Below, piece after piece: positions 1 through 7,996 of a stretch of 64,000 nucleotides of DNA (the first letter of the stretch is position 1; each line of letters opens with the position of its first letter). This stretch comes from Prolixibacteraceae bacterium (GTDB lineage: Bacteria; Bacteroidota; Bacteroidia; Bacteroidales; Prolixibacteraceae): NCBI GenBank assembly GCA_028282705.1, contig JANQHI010000008.1:1-64000 (forward strand), read 5' to 3'. A program made the translations under genes and the position numbers. The notes under the pieces are model-generated. The model worked only from the letters and a program-made list of their open reading frames with translations, ran no database searches and was not told the origin of the DNA.

Positions 1-2
1 AT

Positions 3-341
3 AGGGGGTACAAAGGAAAGGGTAAAATAAATGGTACTGTAATTGTATCCCCGAAAGCCCCAACCCAAAAACAACCATACCAAAAGCGGACGATGCGAAA
101 GAAATGCAGGAAGAGGGCAGCAATTGAACCAGTAACCAGCCATATAAAATACGATTGCCGGATGATAAGAAACTACCTCAAAGGGACTATTGGAGATAAT
201 ATGAATGCATTCCTAGCAGCAGCCGGCTTCAATTTACGGGGGTTATTGAATAAAATCAAAGAAGAGGTTCTTTGGCTAATATTCCTTTCAAGAAACAAGA
301 ACTCAAAACCAATTAATATCTTACTTGTTTTGAGTTCGTAA
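3..341 (+). CDS. IS5-type transposase, C-terminal part (cut by window edge)
   Basis: This reading frame is open from the first bases of the window and ends at a TAA, so only the last 112 codons of a transposase are visible. The visible part carries the typical end of IS4/IS5-type DDE transposases: a basic stretch (KCRKRAAIEPV, codons about 33-43), a 'H-K-D-RM-RNYLKG' segment and 'GD-MNAFLAAAGFNLR'. The Glu of AAIEPV is the usual third catalytic acid of the DDE triad; the two Asp residues would lie to the left of the window. Whether the element is intact cannot be told. I did not find a convincing terminal inverted repeat to its right. Family call is from recognised motifs; the exact IS name is not assigned. 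Confidence 0.8.
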   Translation, partial: RGYKGKGKINGTVIVSPKAPTQKQPYQKRTMRKKCRKRAAIEPVTSHIKYDCRMIRNYLKGTIGDNMNAFLAAAGFNLRGLLNKIKEEVLWLIFLSRNKNSKPINILLVLSS

Positions 342-364
342 GGATTAACTAATTACTATCTACT

Positions 365-384
365 GACCACTAAGACTGAATACT
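365..384 (+). repeat. Short dispersed intergenic repeat, copy 1
   Basis: A 20-base segment starting GACCACTAAGACTGAATACT recurs with one change at 8932-8951. Both copies lie in non-coding spacers, here just after the transposase remnant. It is embedded in degenerate 'actgg/actga' text that also appears at 487-530. Confidence 0.5.
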
Positions 385-410
385 GAATTCTTGATACTGG
401 TGACTAAACT

Positions 411-460
411 AACCCCTCCCCCTGCCAGTTGGCAAAGTACTCCCCCTTGGAAAGAGGGAG
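411..460. repeat. C-rich palindromic intergenic element
   Basis: A GC-rich island in AT-rich spacer DNA. It contains the perfect short hairpin TGCCAGTTGGCA (424-435 approx.) and, to its right, a CTCCCCC...GAGGGAG inverted pair (440-460). This layout resembles small REP- or MITE-like palindromes scattered in Bacteroidota genomes. It lies between the transposase end and the 3' end of sdaA and could also act as a transcription stop for either side. Confidence 0.4.
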
Positions 461-536
461 AAATTTTATCCTCTATTATTTTTACCAAAACCGCAAACTG
501 GTTACTGAAGCTGGTAACTGGGACTGATGACTGTTC

Positions 537-1742
537 TCATCTTTTTGGTTTTGCATCAAACCTGGCAAGCCCACCAATGGATGTTTCCCTGTATTTGCTT
601 TGCAGGTCAAGCCCAGTTTTGTACATGGTATCCACCACTTCATCAAAACTGATCCTGTGGCGCCCATCAGACATAAGTGAATAGGTATTATGTGCCAAAG
701 CCCTTTCTGCTGCAAAAGCATTCCTTTCAATACAAGGTATTTGCACCAAGCCTGCAACAGGGTCACAAGTTAGCCCCAGGTGGTGTTCCAGCCCCATTTC
801 TGCTGAATACTCAATTTGGTTTATGGTTCCTCCCATAAGCTGTGAAGCTGCCCCTGAAGCCATAGCACAGGCTGTACCTACTTCTCCCTGGCATCCCACT
901 TCTGCACCCGAAATGGATGCATTGGTTTTTACCAGGTTACCAATTAAGCCTGCTGTTGCCAATGCCTTATAAATGCCCTCTTTTTCAACCCTATATACTT
1001 TCCTGAAATAGTGTAGTACCCCTGGAAGCACCCCACTGGCGCCACAAGTAGGAGCAGTAACGATCAGCCCACCAGCTGCATTTTCTTCTGAGGCAGCCAG
1101 GGCATAAGCAAACACTTGTGACCTGCGCTTAAATGGGCTTGTAAAATTAGATGCCTTCATTTTAAATGAGCTGGCTTTCCTGGGAAGCTTAAGCTGCCCT
1201 GGCAGCATACCTTCTGTTTTCAAGCCACGTTTTACACAACCTGCCATAACTTCCCAAATATTTTCAAGGAAACCCCAAATTTCTTTCCCTTCACATTCTT
1301 CTACATATTCCCAAAACTGCATCCCATTATTATTGCACCAATCCAATATTTCTGCCATGGATTGGTGTGGGTAGATATGGGTTGTTTTAAGGTCAGTAAA
1401 ATCATCAATAATTGTTCCTCCTCCAATGCTGTAAGCTGTCCATTCATCCAATAATTTTGATTGCTGGCTCAAGGCTTCAAATTTTAAAGCATTAGGGTGT
1501 TTAGGCAGGAAAGTGTTGGGTTCCCACACAATCTCCACGTGTTTCCCCTCAAAGGTATCTTCAATGGCTTTATCAGTTAAATGCCCTTTCCCTGTTAATG
1601 CCAGGCTGCCATAAAAGGACACTTTATAGTGGTGGGCACCAGGGTTATTTGATAAGAATTGTGCTGCTGCCTTTTTGGGACCCATAGTATGGCTGCTTGA
1701 TGGGCCATGGCCAATTTTATAGATTTCTTTGATTGATTCCAT
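537..1742 (-). CDS. sdaA: L-serine ammonia-lyase (iron-sulfur type)
   Basis: Single-chain, iron-sulfur dependent L-serine dehydratase, converting L-serine to pyruvate and ammonia in the cytoplasm. The N-terminus has the hallmark GPSSSHTMGP (residues about 13-22) of the beta domain. The C-terminal alpha domain has APTCGASGVLPG, a GCQGEVGTACAMASGA block and CDPVAGLVQIPCIERN; the cysteines in these blocks are the expected 4Fe-4S ligands. At 401 residues it is close to, slightly shorter than, the usual 450-460 of the single-chain form. The start at 1742 is fixed by the conserved N-terminal motif. It is transcribed away from pepD, which begins 160 bases on the other side of a shared upstream region; both would serve amino-acid catabolism. 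Confidence 0.95.
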   Translation of the reverse strand: MESIKEIYKIGHGPSSSHTMGPKKAAAQFLSNNPGAHHYKVSFYGSLALTGKGHLTDKAIEDTFEGKHVEIVWEPNTFLPKHPNALKFEALSQQSKLLDEWTAYSIGGGTIIDDFTDLKTTHIYPHQSMAEILDWCNNNGMQFWEYVEECEGKEIWGFLENIWEVMAGCVKRGLKTEGMLPGQLKLPRKASSFKMKASNFTSPFKRRSQVFAYALAASEENAAGGLIVTAPTCGASGVLPGVLHYFRKVYRVEKEGIYKALATAGLIGNLVKTNASISGAEVGCQGEVGTACAMASGAASQLMGGTINQIEYSAEMGLEHHLGLTCDPVAGLVQIPCIERNAFAAERALAHNTYSLMSDGRHRISFDEVVDTMYKTGLDLQSKYRETSIGGLARFDAKPKR

Positions 1743-1903
1743 TTCTATGAAATTTGTACTACAAAATTGGAATAATTATATGGAATTGCTAACAATAACC
1801 CATGAAAAAGTTCAATTCTTTTTTGCATATTTGGTGCATTACAAACTGCTAAAAAATCCTGCCTTGTTTTATGATTACCTTTGTCAGGATCAGCAATAAA
1901 TAA

Positions 1904-3367
1904 ATGATAATGATGAGTATTTTAAATAATTTGAAGCCACAACCAGTTTGGGACTATTTTGAAGAGATATGCCAGGTTCCACGCCCATCAAAAAAGGAAG
2001 GGAAAATAATTGATTATTTGCTTGGTTTTGCCAAGAAAAACAACCTTAAAGCCAAAAGGGATGAGATTGGCAATGTGTTGATCAGCAAGCCTGCAACTCC
2101 TGGAAAGGAAAATGTGCCAGGAGTAATACTTCAATCACACATGGATATGGTTTGTGAAAAAAACAGTGACAAGGTACATGATTTTGATAATGACCCCATA
2201 ACCCCTGTTATTGATGGTGGTTGGGTGAAGGCTGATGGCACTACCCTGGGGGCAGATTGCGGAATTGGGATGGCTGCTTCAATGGCTGTTTTAACTTCAC
2301 CTGATATTAACCATGGTCCCATTGAGTGCCTGTTCACTGTTGATGAAGAAACAGGCTTGTCTGGTGCATTTGCCTTAAACGAAGGGTTTATGAAAGGCAC
2401 TATTTTACTGAACCTGGACTCAGAAGATGAAGGGGAAATATTTATTGGTTGTGCAGGGGGCATTGATACATTGGCGAGGCTGCCTTATAAAAAAGAGCAA
2501 GTTCCAGTAGGTTCTTTTGCTATACAATTTTCTGTAACTGGCCTGCTAGGTGGTCATTCAGGAGATGAAATCAATAAAGGGCGTGGGAATGCCAATAAAA
2601 TATTAAACAGGTTTTTATGGAAAGCTTCACAAAAATATGACTTGAGGCTGGCTAATTTTAATGGAGGGAATTTAAGGAATGCCATAGCCAGGGAAGCCTT
2701 TGCTGTGGTTACAGTTCCCAATGCTGATAAAGAAAGCCTGGTGGCAGACTTTAATATCTATTCTGCTGAAATGGCTGTTGAGTTTGAAAAAACTGAACCT
2801 AACCTAAAATACTCTCATGGGTCAGCAGAAATGCCTGGCTTTGTTATTGATAATGATAGTTGCAAAGCCTTGTTAAATGTTGTTTATGCCTGCCCTCATG
2901 GTGTGCTTGAAATGAGTAGCAGGATGGAGGGAATGGTAGAAACATCAACCAACCTGGCTTCTGTCAAGTTTGTTGAAGAGGATACTATATTGGTTACAAC
3001 CAGCCAAAGAAGTGAAATTGAAACACGCAAATATTTAGCTGCTGAAATGGTGGAATCAGTGTTTAACCTTGCTGGGGCAGAAGTAACCCATACTGATGGC
3101 TACCCAGGGTGGGCACCAAATATGGATTCTGAAATTGTGAAAGTTACAGCAGGTTCATATGAAAAGTTATTTGGGGTTAAGCCAATTGTGAGGTCTATTC
3201 ATGCTGGGTTGGAGTGTGGGTTGTTTTTAGAGAAGTACCCTTACCTTGATATGGTATCATTTGGGCCAACTATAAGGGGTGCACATTCACCTGATGAAAG
3301 GATAGATATTGCAACAACCCAAAAGTTTTGGGAACACTTGGTTGATGTGTTAGAAAAGATAGGGTAA
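1904..3367 (+). CDS. pepD: Beta-Ala-His / aminoacyl-histidine dipeptidase (M20C)
   Basis: Cytosolic zinc dipeptidase of family M20C (PepD, carnosinase-like), hydrolysing Xaa-His and other dipeptides. Metal and catalytic residues are in place: H79-x-D81 in QSHMDM, D118 in GADCGIG, the E148-E149 pair in VDEETG, D172 in NLDSEDEG, and the C-terminal His in RGAHSPDER. Length (487) matches the family. Three Met codons lie in the first four residues (1904, 1910, 1913); the last would give MSILNNLKP, equally plausible. No signal peptide. It is divergent from sdaA and ends 4 bases from the oppositely oriented gene at 3372. Confidence 0.95.
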   Translation: MIMMSILNNLKPQPVWDYFEEICQVPRPSKKEGKIIDYLLGFAKKNNLKAKRDEIGNVLISKPATPGKENVPGVILQSHMDMVCEKNSDKVHDFDNDPITPVIDGGWVKADGTTLGADCGIGMAASMAVLTSPDINHGPIECLFTVDEETGLSGAFALNEGFMKGTILLNLDSEDEGEIFIGCAGGIDTLARLPYKKEQVPVGSFAIQFSVTGLLGGHSGDEINKGRGNANKILNRFLWKASQKYDLRLANFNGGNLRNAIAREAFAVVTVPNADKESLVADFNIYSAEMAVEFEKTEPNLKYSHGSAEMPGFVIDNDSCKALLNVVYACPHGVLEMSSRMEGMVETSTNLASVKFVEEDTILVTTSQRSEIETRKYLAAEMVESVFNLAGAEVTHTDGYPGWAPNMDSEIVKVTAGSYEKLFGVKPIVRSIHAGLECGLFLEKYPYLDMVSFGPTIRGAHSPDERIDIATTQKFWEHLVDVLEKIG

Positions 3368-3371
3368 TGGA

Positions 3372-3713
3372 TTAGTCATCCATGTCATCTTCTTCCCCCA
3401 GGTTTTCAGCTATGTAGTTGATGTCAGAATATTTATCTGAATAATCATTCTTGGCATCATCTTTTAGCGTGCCTTCATCATCATAATCATCATCTTCCTC
3501 AACCAATTGTATGGCTTCTGATACAGTCATCCTCACCAGGTAGTATTTATCATCTGTTTCAAATGGCAATGCACTTACAAATTTCCCATCCTTATCAGTG
3601 AATGAAATCAATTCTTCAGCAAAACCATAGGGGAAAGTAAGCTTTATCTGCTCCTGAATTTCTGTGCTCAGCCTATCAAAATCCCTGATCACACGAGGCT
3701 TCCTTACATTCAT
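3372..3713 (-). CDS. Small acidic conserved protein
   Basis: A 113-residue cytoplasmic protein of a type common in Bacteroidota but without known function. Residues 1-60 (RDFDRLSTEIQEQIKLTFPYGF and a FTDKDGKFVSALPFET segment) look like a small folded domain that ends in a YYLVRMTVSEA strand-helix. From residue 73 on it is very acidic (EEDDDYDDEG and a terminal GEEDDMDD). I see no catalytic motif and no signal peptide. The family is real by its conserved N-terminal half; the function is not known to me. The gene ends 4 bases from pepD in convergent orientation, with no room for a terminator between them. Confidence 0.7.
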   Translation of the reverse strand: MNVRKPRVIRDFDRLSTEIQEQIKLTFPYGFAEELISFTDKDGKFVSALPFETDDKYYLVRMTVSEAIQLVEEDDDYDDEGTLKDDAKNDYSDKYSDINYIAENLGEEDDMDD

Positions 3714-3953
3714 TTTAATTACATTGTTATAGTGTTAAAACAAAATTTTTGTGCTTGAAATATAAGTGAAAAGTTTCAAATTAATGAAAACTATTCCTTA
3801 ATATTTTGCCTCTAAATAAATAAAAAAAACAAAAAGCAGGTAAACACAATTTATGTTAGAGAATAGGGGTAAAGAATGGTAGTTTTTTGAAAATAATAGT
3901 AGATTTAGCTTTAATTTAGCAGGTTTATTGCTTGCCCTTAAAAGCCAGGTAAT

Positions 3954-3992
3954 GAAAAAAAGAACTGCCCATAAAGCCTACAGGGCAATTCT
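3954..3992 (-). terminator. Intrinsic terminator of yccF
   Basis: Read on the minus strand: arm AGAATTGCCC, 12-nt loop, arm GGGCAGTTCT with one G-U pair, followed by a run of seven T. It lies about 40 bases past the yccF stop and is the main feature of the 318-base gene-free stretch 3714-4031; the rest of that stretch is AT-rich and should hold the promoter of the acidic protein gene. Confidence 0.75.
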
Positions 3993-4031
3993 GTTTAGTG
4001 GTAATGCCAATTTACTTTGATGGTCAAAAGC

Positions 4032-4406
4032 CTATCTGTCAGTCAGCCTTTTCCCAAAAGGGGCTATGGCCAGTGATACCAATTTGAAATGCTGTTTTGC
4101 CCAAGGTATGCCAATGATTGTAATTCCCAGCAATACCCCAAAAAACAAATGGGTGAGGGCAATCCAAATGCCACCTACAAAAAACCAGAGTATATTCATA
4201 ATGGTTGACAGGCAACCCGGGGCATAATCCATGTATTCAATGGTTTGGTTAAAAGGCCACAAAGCCAATACAGCCAGCTTAAAGGCTTGTATGCCAAAAG
4301 GTATCCCAATAATTGTTATGCAAAGTATCAACCCTGCAAAAACATATTCCAGAAAGATGGCAAAACCACCAAATATCAGCCAAATTAAATTTCCTAAAAG
4401 TTTCAT
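4032..4406 (-). CDS. yccF: YccF-family inner membrane protein
   Basis: DUF307/YccF membrane protein of 124 residues. It has two copies of the YccF repeat, each a hydrophobic helix pair ending in CITIIGIPFGIQAFKLA (about 29-45) and GITIIGIPWAKQHFKLV (about 94-110). A conserved Pro-Phe follows each repeat (WPFNQ, APFGK). Function is unknown in the family; distant links to ion-channel or transport regulation have been suggested. Ten bases separate it from the PD40 lipoprotein gene upstream, so the two are likely co-transcribed, ending at the terminator at 3954-3992. Confidence 0.9.
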   Translation of the reverse strand: MKLLGNLIWLIFGGFAIFLEYVFAGLILCITIIGIPFGIQAFKLAVLALWPFNQTIEYMDYAPGCLSTIMNILWFFVGGIWIALTHLFFGVLLGITIIGIPWAKQHFKLVSLAIAPFGKRLTDR

Positions 4407-4416
4407 TCCATAAGTA

Positions 4417-5421
4417 TTAATTATAAATAGCTTTTGTTTTTAGTTCATCAATAAAACCTGCTTTCATCCAATAAATATTGGAGTTACCATTTTCAGGTGT
4501 ATTGTGCATTTTCTTTAATTCAGGAAAAGTCAACTTTTTTTTTGTTGAAGGGTCAGTCCTGGCTGACATAAAGAATACATACTTGCCATCAGGAGAAAAG
4601 CTGGCAGAATATTCAAACCTTGAATGTGAGTTTATTTTTCCACCCATATTCAAAAGGTTGCTCCATCCTTTGTTTTCATCATAAAATGAGATATAATAAT
4701 CAACTGAACCAAATGTTTCTTTAAGCCCCAATGCTGGTACAATAATGAAACTTTCATCAGGGGCTATGGTTGCATTAAACCTGCCTGCACCTGCATTTAC
4801 TTCATCAGGCAGTTTAACAGCAGGTTGGTACTTGCCATCCTTAAACTCTGACTTAAAAATACATTCCCCTTCACTTTCGGTTTCCCTGGTGAAATACAGG
4901 TTCCCATTTTTTGCTACTGATGGAAAAAATTCAGGGCTGGTTGAATTTATGGTCGTATCTAATTTAGTTGGCATGTTCCATTTACCATTAACTTTTTCTG
5001 TGACCCAAATATCAGTTTCAAATTTTGAAGCTTCAGTAAATGTATTCCCTTTATTGGTTACAAAAAATAATTTTTCGCCCACTGGAGAAAAATAGGGTTC
5101 AAGGAAAGAATAATTGGGGTCTTTGGCGAAAAATGCCACTTCAGGGGTGCTTAATGCCCCATTTTCATATTTACAATGCAGGATAGTGGAGTAAGAGAAA
5201 TTCCCAATATTCACCCCGACAAATACTTCTTTCCCATCAGGTGAAAAAGTAATGTCACGTGTTGGCATTCCTGTATTTACAATGCCTGGGGCAAACAATT
5301 CAGGCTCATTTCCCGGCAGGGGTTGCCCCAAATACAAAGGTTGGTTTTCCTTTGGTGGTTGGGTATTGCAACTTACAGCTAAACACAATAATAGCAGAAG
5401 GGTATGGTGCTTTTTCATCAT
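4417..5421 (-). CDS. PD40 beta-propeller lipoprotein
   Basis: Lipoprotein with an N-terminal signal sequence and lipobox (LAVSC, lipid-bearing Cys at residue 18), followed by a beta-propeller of the PD40/WD40-like type. Blades show as repeated 'FSPDGKEVFVG', 'FSPVGEKLFFVTNKG', 'NGNLYFTRE' and 'FSPDGKYVFFMSAR' motifs spread from residue 58 to about 290. The same propeller type occurs in Tricorn and TolB. No enzymatic domain is attached at 334 residues. The start could be the first or second Met. It sits just upstream of yccF in the same direction. Ligand or partner is unknown. Confidence 0.8.
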   Translation of the reverse strand: MMKKHHTLLLLLCLAVSCNTQPPKENQPLYLGQPLPGNEPELFAPGIVNTGMPTRDITFSPDGKEVFVGVNIGNFSYSTILHCKYENGALSTPEVAFFAKDPNYSFLEPYFSPVGEKLFFVTNKGNTFTEASKFETDIWVTEKVNGKWNMPTKLDTTINSTSPEFFPSVAKNGNLYFTRETESEGECIFKSEFKDGKYQPAVKLPDEVNAGAGRFNATIAPDESFIIVPALGLKETFGSVDYYISFYDENKGWSNLLNMGGKINSHSRFEYSASFSPDGKYVFFMSARTDPSTKKKLTFPELKKMHNTPENGNSNIYWMKAGFIDELKTKAIYN

Positions 5422-5452
5422 AAAAAGGTTGGTTATTGCTTATATAATATAA

Positions 5453-5498
5453 GCAGGAAGATAACTATTTAATTACTAAATAGCCAGTATCTTCCTGC
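5453..5498. repeat. Long imperfect hairpin
   Basis: Outer arms GCAGGAAGATA / TATCTTCCTGC are perfect 11-mers, and inner arms CTATTTA / TAAATAG with a 5-base loop lie inside them, giving an extended stem over 46 bases. It lies between the MATE gene stop and the start of the PD40 lipoprotein gene, both on the minus strand. No clear T-run follows on either strand, so it may be a 3'-end stabiliser or a regulatory structure in the lipoprotein mRNA leader rather than a classic terminator. Confidence 0.6.
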
Positions 5499-5547
5499 CA
5501 ATCTTATAAGTAACCCAAATTATAAACCTGTTACACTTTTTCCTGAA

Positions 5548-6987
5548 CTAAACACTCTTTGTTTTCCATTTACCTTTCCTGAAATAATATATACCTGCCA
5601 ATGTTAATGCTGACTCTGCTATCACAATGGCAATACAAGCACCTGCTATTTCCATTTTTAGGGTAATGGAGAATAAGTAAGCTAATGGTATTTCAAGCAG
5701 CCAAAAACAAAAGAAATTAATTTTAGTTGGGGTGATTGTATCCCCACTTCCATTTAACCCTTGCACCATAACCATCCCTGTGGCATAGAATAAGAACCCA
5801 AAACTTATGATCCTCAAAGCTAAAACCCCATTTTTTATAACCTCTGGGTCATCAATAAACAGGCGGATAAAAAACTCAGGGAACAAAGTTGTAAATATCC
5901 CAATAAAACCCAGTAATGCCATATTTACATAACTGGTTATCCATACTGATCTTTCTGCCCTTTCAGGTTTTTTTGCTCCCAGGTTTTGCCCTACCAGGGT
6001 GGCTGCTGCATTACTCAACCCCCAGGCTGGTAGCAGTGCAAAAATGATGATCCTAATAGCAATAGTATATCCTGCAATGGCAGATGCCCCAAGGACTGCA
6101 ATGATCCTTACAAGCAATATCCAGCTTGAGGTAGCAATGAGGTTTTGTAAGATACCTCCAATGGATAACTTCAGTAATTGCAACATAACCAGTGGTTTTA
6201 GCTTAATACTGCTCAAATACAGCTTAATCCTCCTTTTCCCCCTGAAAAGCAGGTAGAATTGATAGATGACTGCTATCCCACGCCCTATATTAGTTGCAAT
6301 GGCAGCTCCTTTTAACCCCATTTCAGGGAATGGGCCAAGCCCAAAAATAAGGATTGGGTCAAGCACCAGGTTTATAAGGTTAGCTACCCATATTACACGC
6401 ATTGAAATGGCAGCATCTCCAGAACTCCTGAACACTGCATTGATAATGAACAGCAGCATAATTACTGCATTCCCGCCAAACATGATGGCTGGATACCAGA
6501 ATCCATTTTGAGCCATGTTTTCATTGGCACCCATAACTTTCAAGAATGGGATTGCCAGGAAATATCCAGGAACTGCAATGATGCCTGAGATAATGACCCC
6601 AACCAAGATTGCCTGGAAAGCTGCAACTCCTGCTTCTTTTGGTTTCTTTTCTCCAATCCTCCTCGAAACCAAGGCAGTTGTAGCCACACTAAGCCCTACT
6701 CCTATGGCATAAACTATGGTCATAGCAGACTCAGTAATTCCCACTGTTGCTACTGCATCAGCTCCAAGCCTTGAAACAAAAAAGATATCAACCACAGCAA
6801 AGATAGATTCCATGATCATTTCCAACACCATGGGCACAGCCAACAGGAATATGGCTTTGCCTAATTTGGTAGAAGTAAAATCACGCTCTGAGCCACCAAT
6901 GGCTTCTTTAATATCCTGGTATATTGATTTAATGTTTAGCATCCTAAAACTACTTAATGACAAATATTTATAAATTTTGCCAAGCAT
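5548..6987 (-). CDS. MATE-family multidrug/cation exporter
   Basis: A 479-residue membrane protein with about 12 hydrophobic helices in two homologous halves, as in MATE transporters that exchange Na+ or H+ for organic cations. MATE signatures: AVPMVLEMIMESIFAVVDIFFV near residue 53 (first helix), VATVGITES, and in the second half SNAAATLVGQNLGAKKPERAE (about 330-350). The N-terminal 35 residues are predicted cytoplasmic; a Met at residue 16 is a possible alternative start. The gene stands alone, divergent from nnrE. The substrate cannot be told from sequence. Confidence 0.9.
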   Translation of the reverse strand: MLGKIYKYLSLSSFRMLNIKSIYQDIKEAIGGSERDFTSTKLGKAIFLLAVPMVLEMIMESIFAVVDIFFVSRLGADAVATVGITESAMTIVYAIGVGLSVATTALVSRRIGEKKPKEAGVAAFQAILVGVIISGIIAVPGYFLAIPFLKVMGANENMAQNGFWYPAIMFGGNAVIMLLFIINAVFRSSGDAAISMRVIWVANLINLVLDPILIFGLGPFPEMGLKGAAIATNIGRGIAVIYQFYLLFRGKRRIKLYLSSIKLKPLVMLQLLKLSIGGILQNLIATSSWILLVRIIAVLGASAIAGYTIAIRIIIFALLPAWGLSNAAATLVGQNLGAKKPERAERSVWITSYVNMALLGFIGIFTTLFPEFFIRLFIDDPEVIKNGVLALRIISFGFLFYATGMVMVQGLNGSGDTITPTKINFFCFWLLEIPLAYLFSITLKMEIAGACIAIVIAESALTLAGIYYFRKGKWKTKSV

Positions 6988-7194
6988 AATAATATGTATT
7001 TATTGAATAAGTAAAAAGAAAAAATTATAAAATCACAAAATTGTTCTGGTAAAAATAGTTACCATGGAAAGCTGGGCACAATAGCCTTATTTAGAATCAA
7101 AATCCTCATCTTTTGTAATATTATAACTTGAGTGTATAAATATATACATTTTTATTTTGTAAATTGTTAATGTGCTAATAATAAATTTTGAAAT

Positions 7195-7911
7195 ATGTTA
7201 ATTCCTTATTTAACAGTTGACCAAATGAGGTTGGTTGACCAGCTTATGACAGGAAAATATAAAGTTTCGTTACTGCAAATGATGGAAAATGCAGGGCGTA
7301 ACCTGGCATTAATTGCAAAAAGGAATTTTTTTAAAAACAATTGTGAAGCGAAATCAGTGTTTGTGATGGCAGGCCCTGGTGGTAATGGGGGGGGTGCAAT
7401 GGTTGCAGCCAGGAACTTATCAAATTGGGGAGCTAATGTTGATGTGGTTATTGTAAAGGAAAAAGTGAAATATGATGGGGCGGCAGGGCAACAGCTTCAG
7501 ATACTTGATAAAATGGGGTTGGATTTTTGCTATAAGTGTGAATTTGAATCAAGGAAATATGACCTGGTCATAGATGGGTTAATAGGATACAGCATACAGG
7601 GTACACCCAAAGGGATCTCAAAAGATTTGATAAACTGGGCTAACTCTCAGCCTTTTCCTGTCCTATCATTAGATGTCCCTTCTGGTATGGATGCTACCAC
7701 AGGTAAAATCTATGAACCTTGTATAAGGGCATATGCAACACTAACTTTAGCACTTCCAAAAACAGGTTTTCAGCTTAGGAGAAGCAAATTTTATACAGGT
7801 GAATTATTCCTATGTGATATTTCTGTACCCTTAAACCTTTATGAAGAACTTGGAATTGAAATGCCTGAAAAGCCTATTTTTTCTGAAGATGAGATTGTCA
7901 AAATTTATTGA
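7195..7911 (+). CDS. nnrE: NAD(P)H-hydrate epimerase-like protein (YjeF N domain only)
   Basis: Homologue of the YjeF N-terminal domain, which epimerises damaged NAD(P)HX. Residues 57-73 form the nucleotide-binding loop (AGPGGNGGGAMVAAR) and residues 124-140 the VIDGLIG-x-QGTPKG segment holding the usual catalytic Asp (D127). Two features stand out. The usual NGGDG is NGGGA here, so the loop Asp is absent. The ADP-dependent dehydratase domain (NnrD), normally fused behind it in Bacteroidota, is missing; the protein stops at 238 residues. It may still be an epimerase working with a dehydratase encoded elsewhere, or a divergent paralogue. Upstream DNA is AT-rich; no partner gene adjoins. Confidence 0.8.
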   Translation: MLIPYLTVDQMRLVDQLMTGKYKVSLLQMMENAGRNLALIAKRNFFKNNCEAKSVFVMAGPGGNGGGAMVAARNLSNWGANVDVVIVKEKVKYDGAAGQQLQILDKMGLDFCYKCEFESRKYDLVIDGLIGYSIQGTPKGISKDLINWANSQPFPVLSLDVPSGMDATTGKIYEPCIRAYATLTLALPKTGFQLRRSKFYTGELFLCDISVPLNLYEELGIEMPEKPIFSEDEIVKIY

Positions 7912-7996
7912 GCCATTATAAAAAACCACCATCACTTAAACCCCAATAGTTTTTTCATGTTATTTTGAATAATAAAAAGAAAAGGATATTTTTTAT

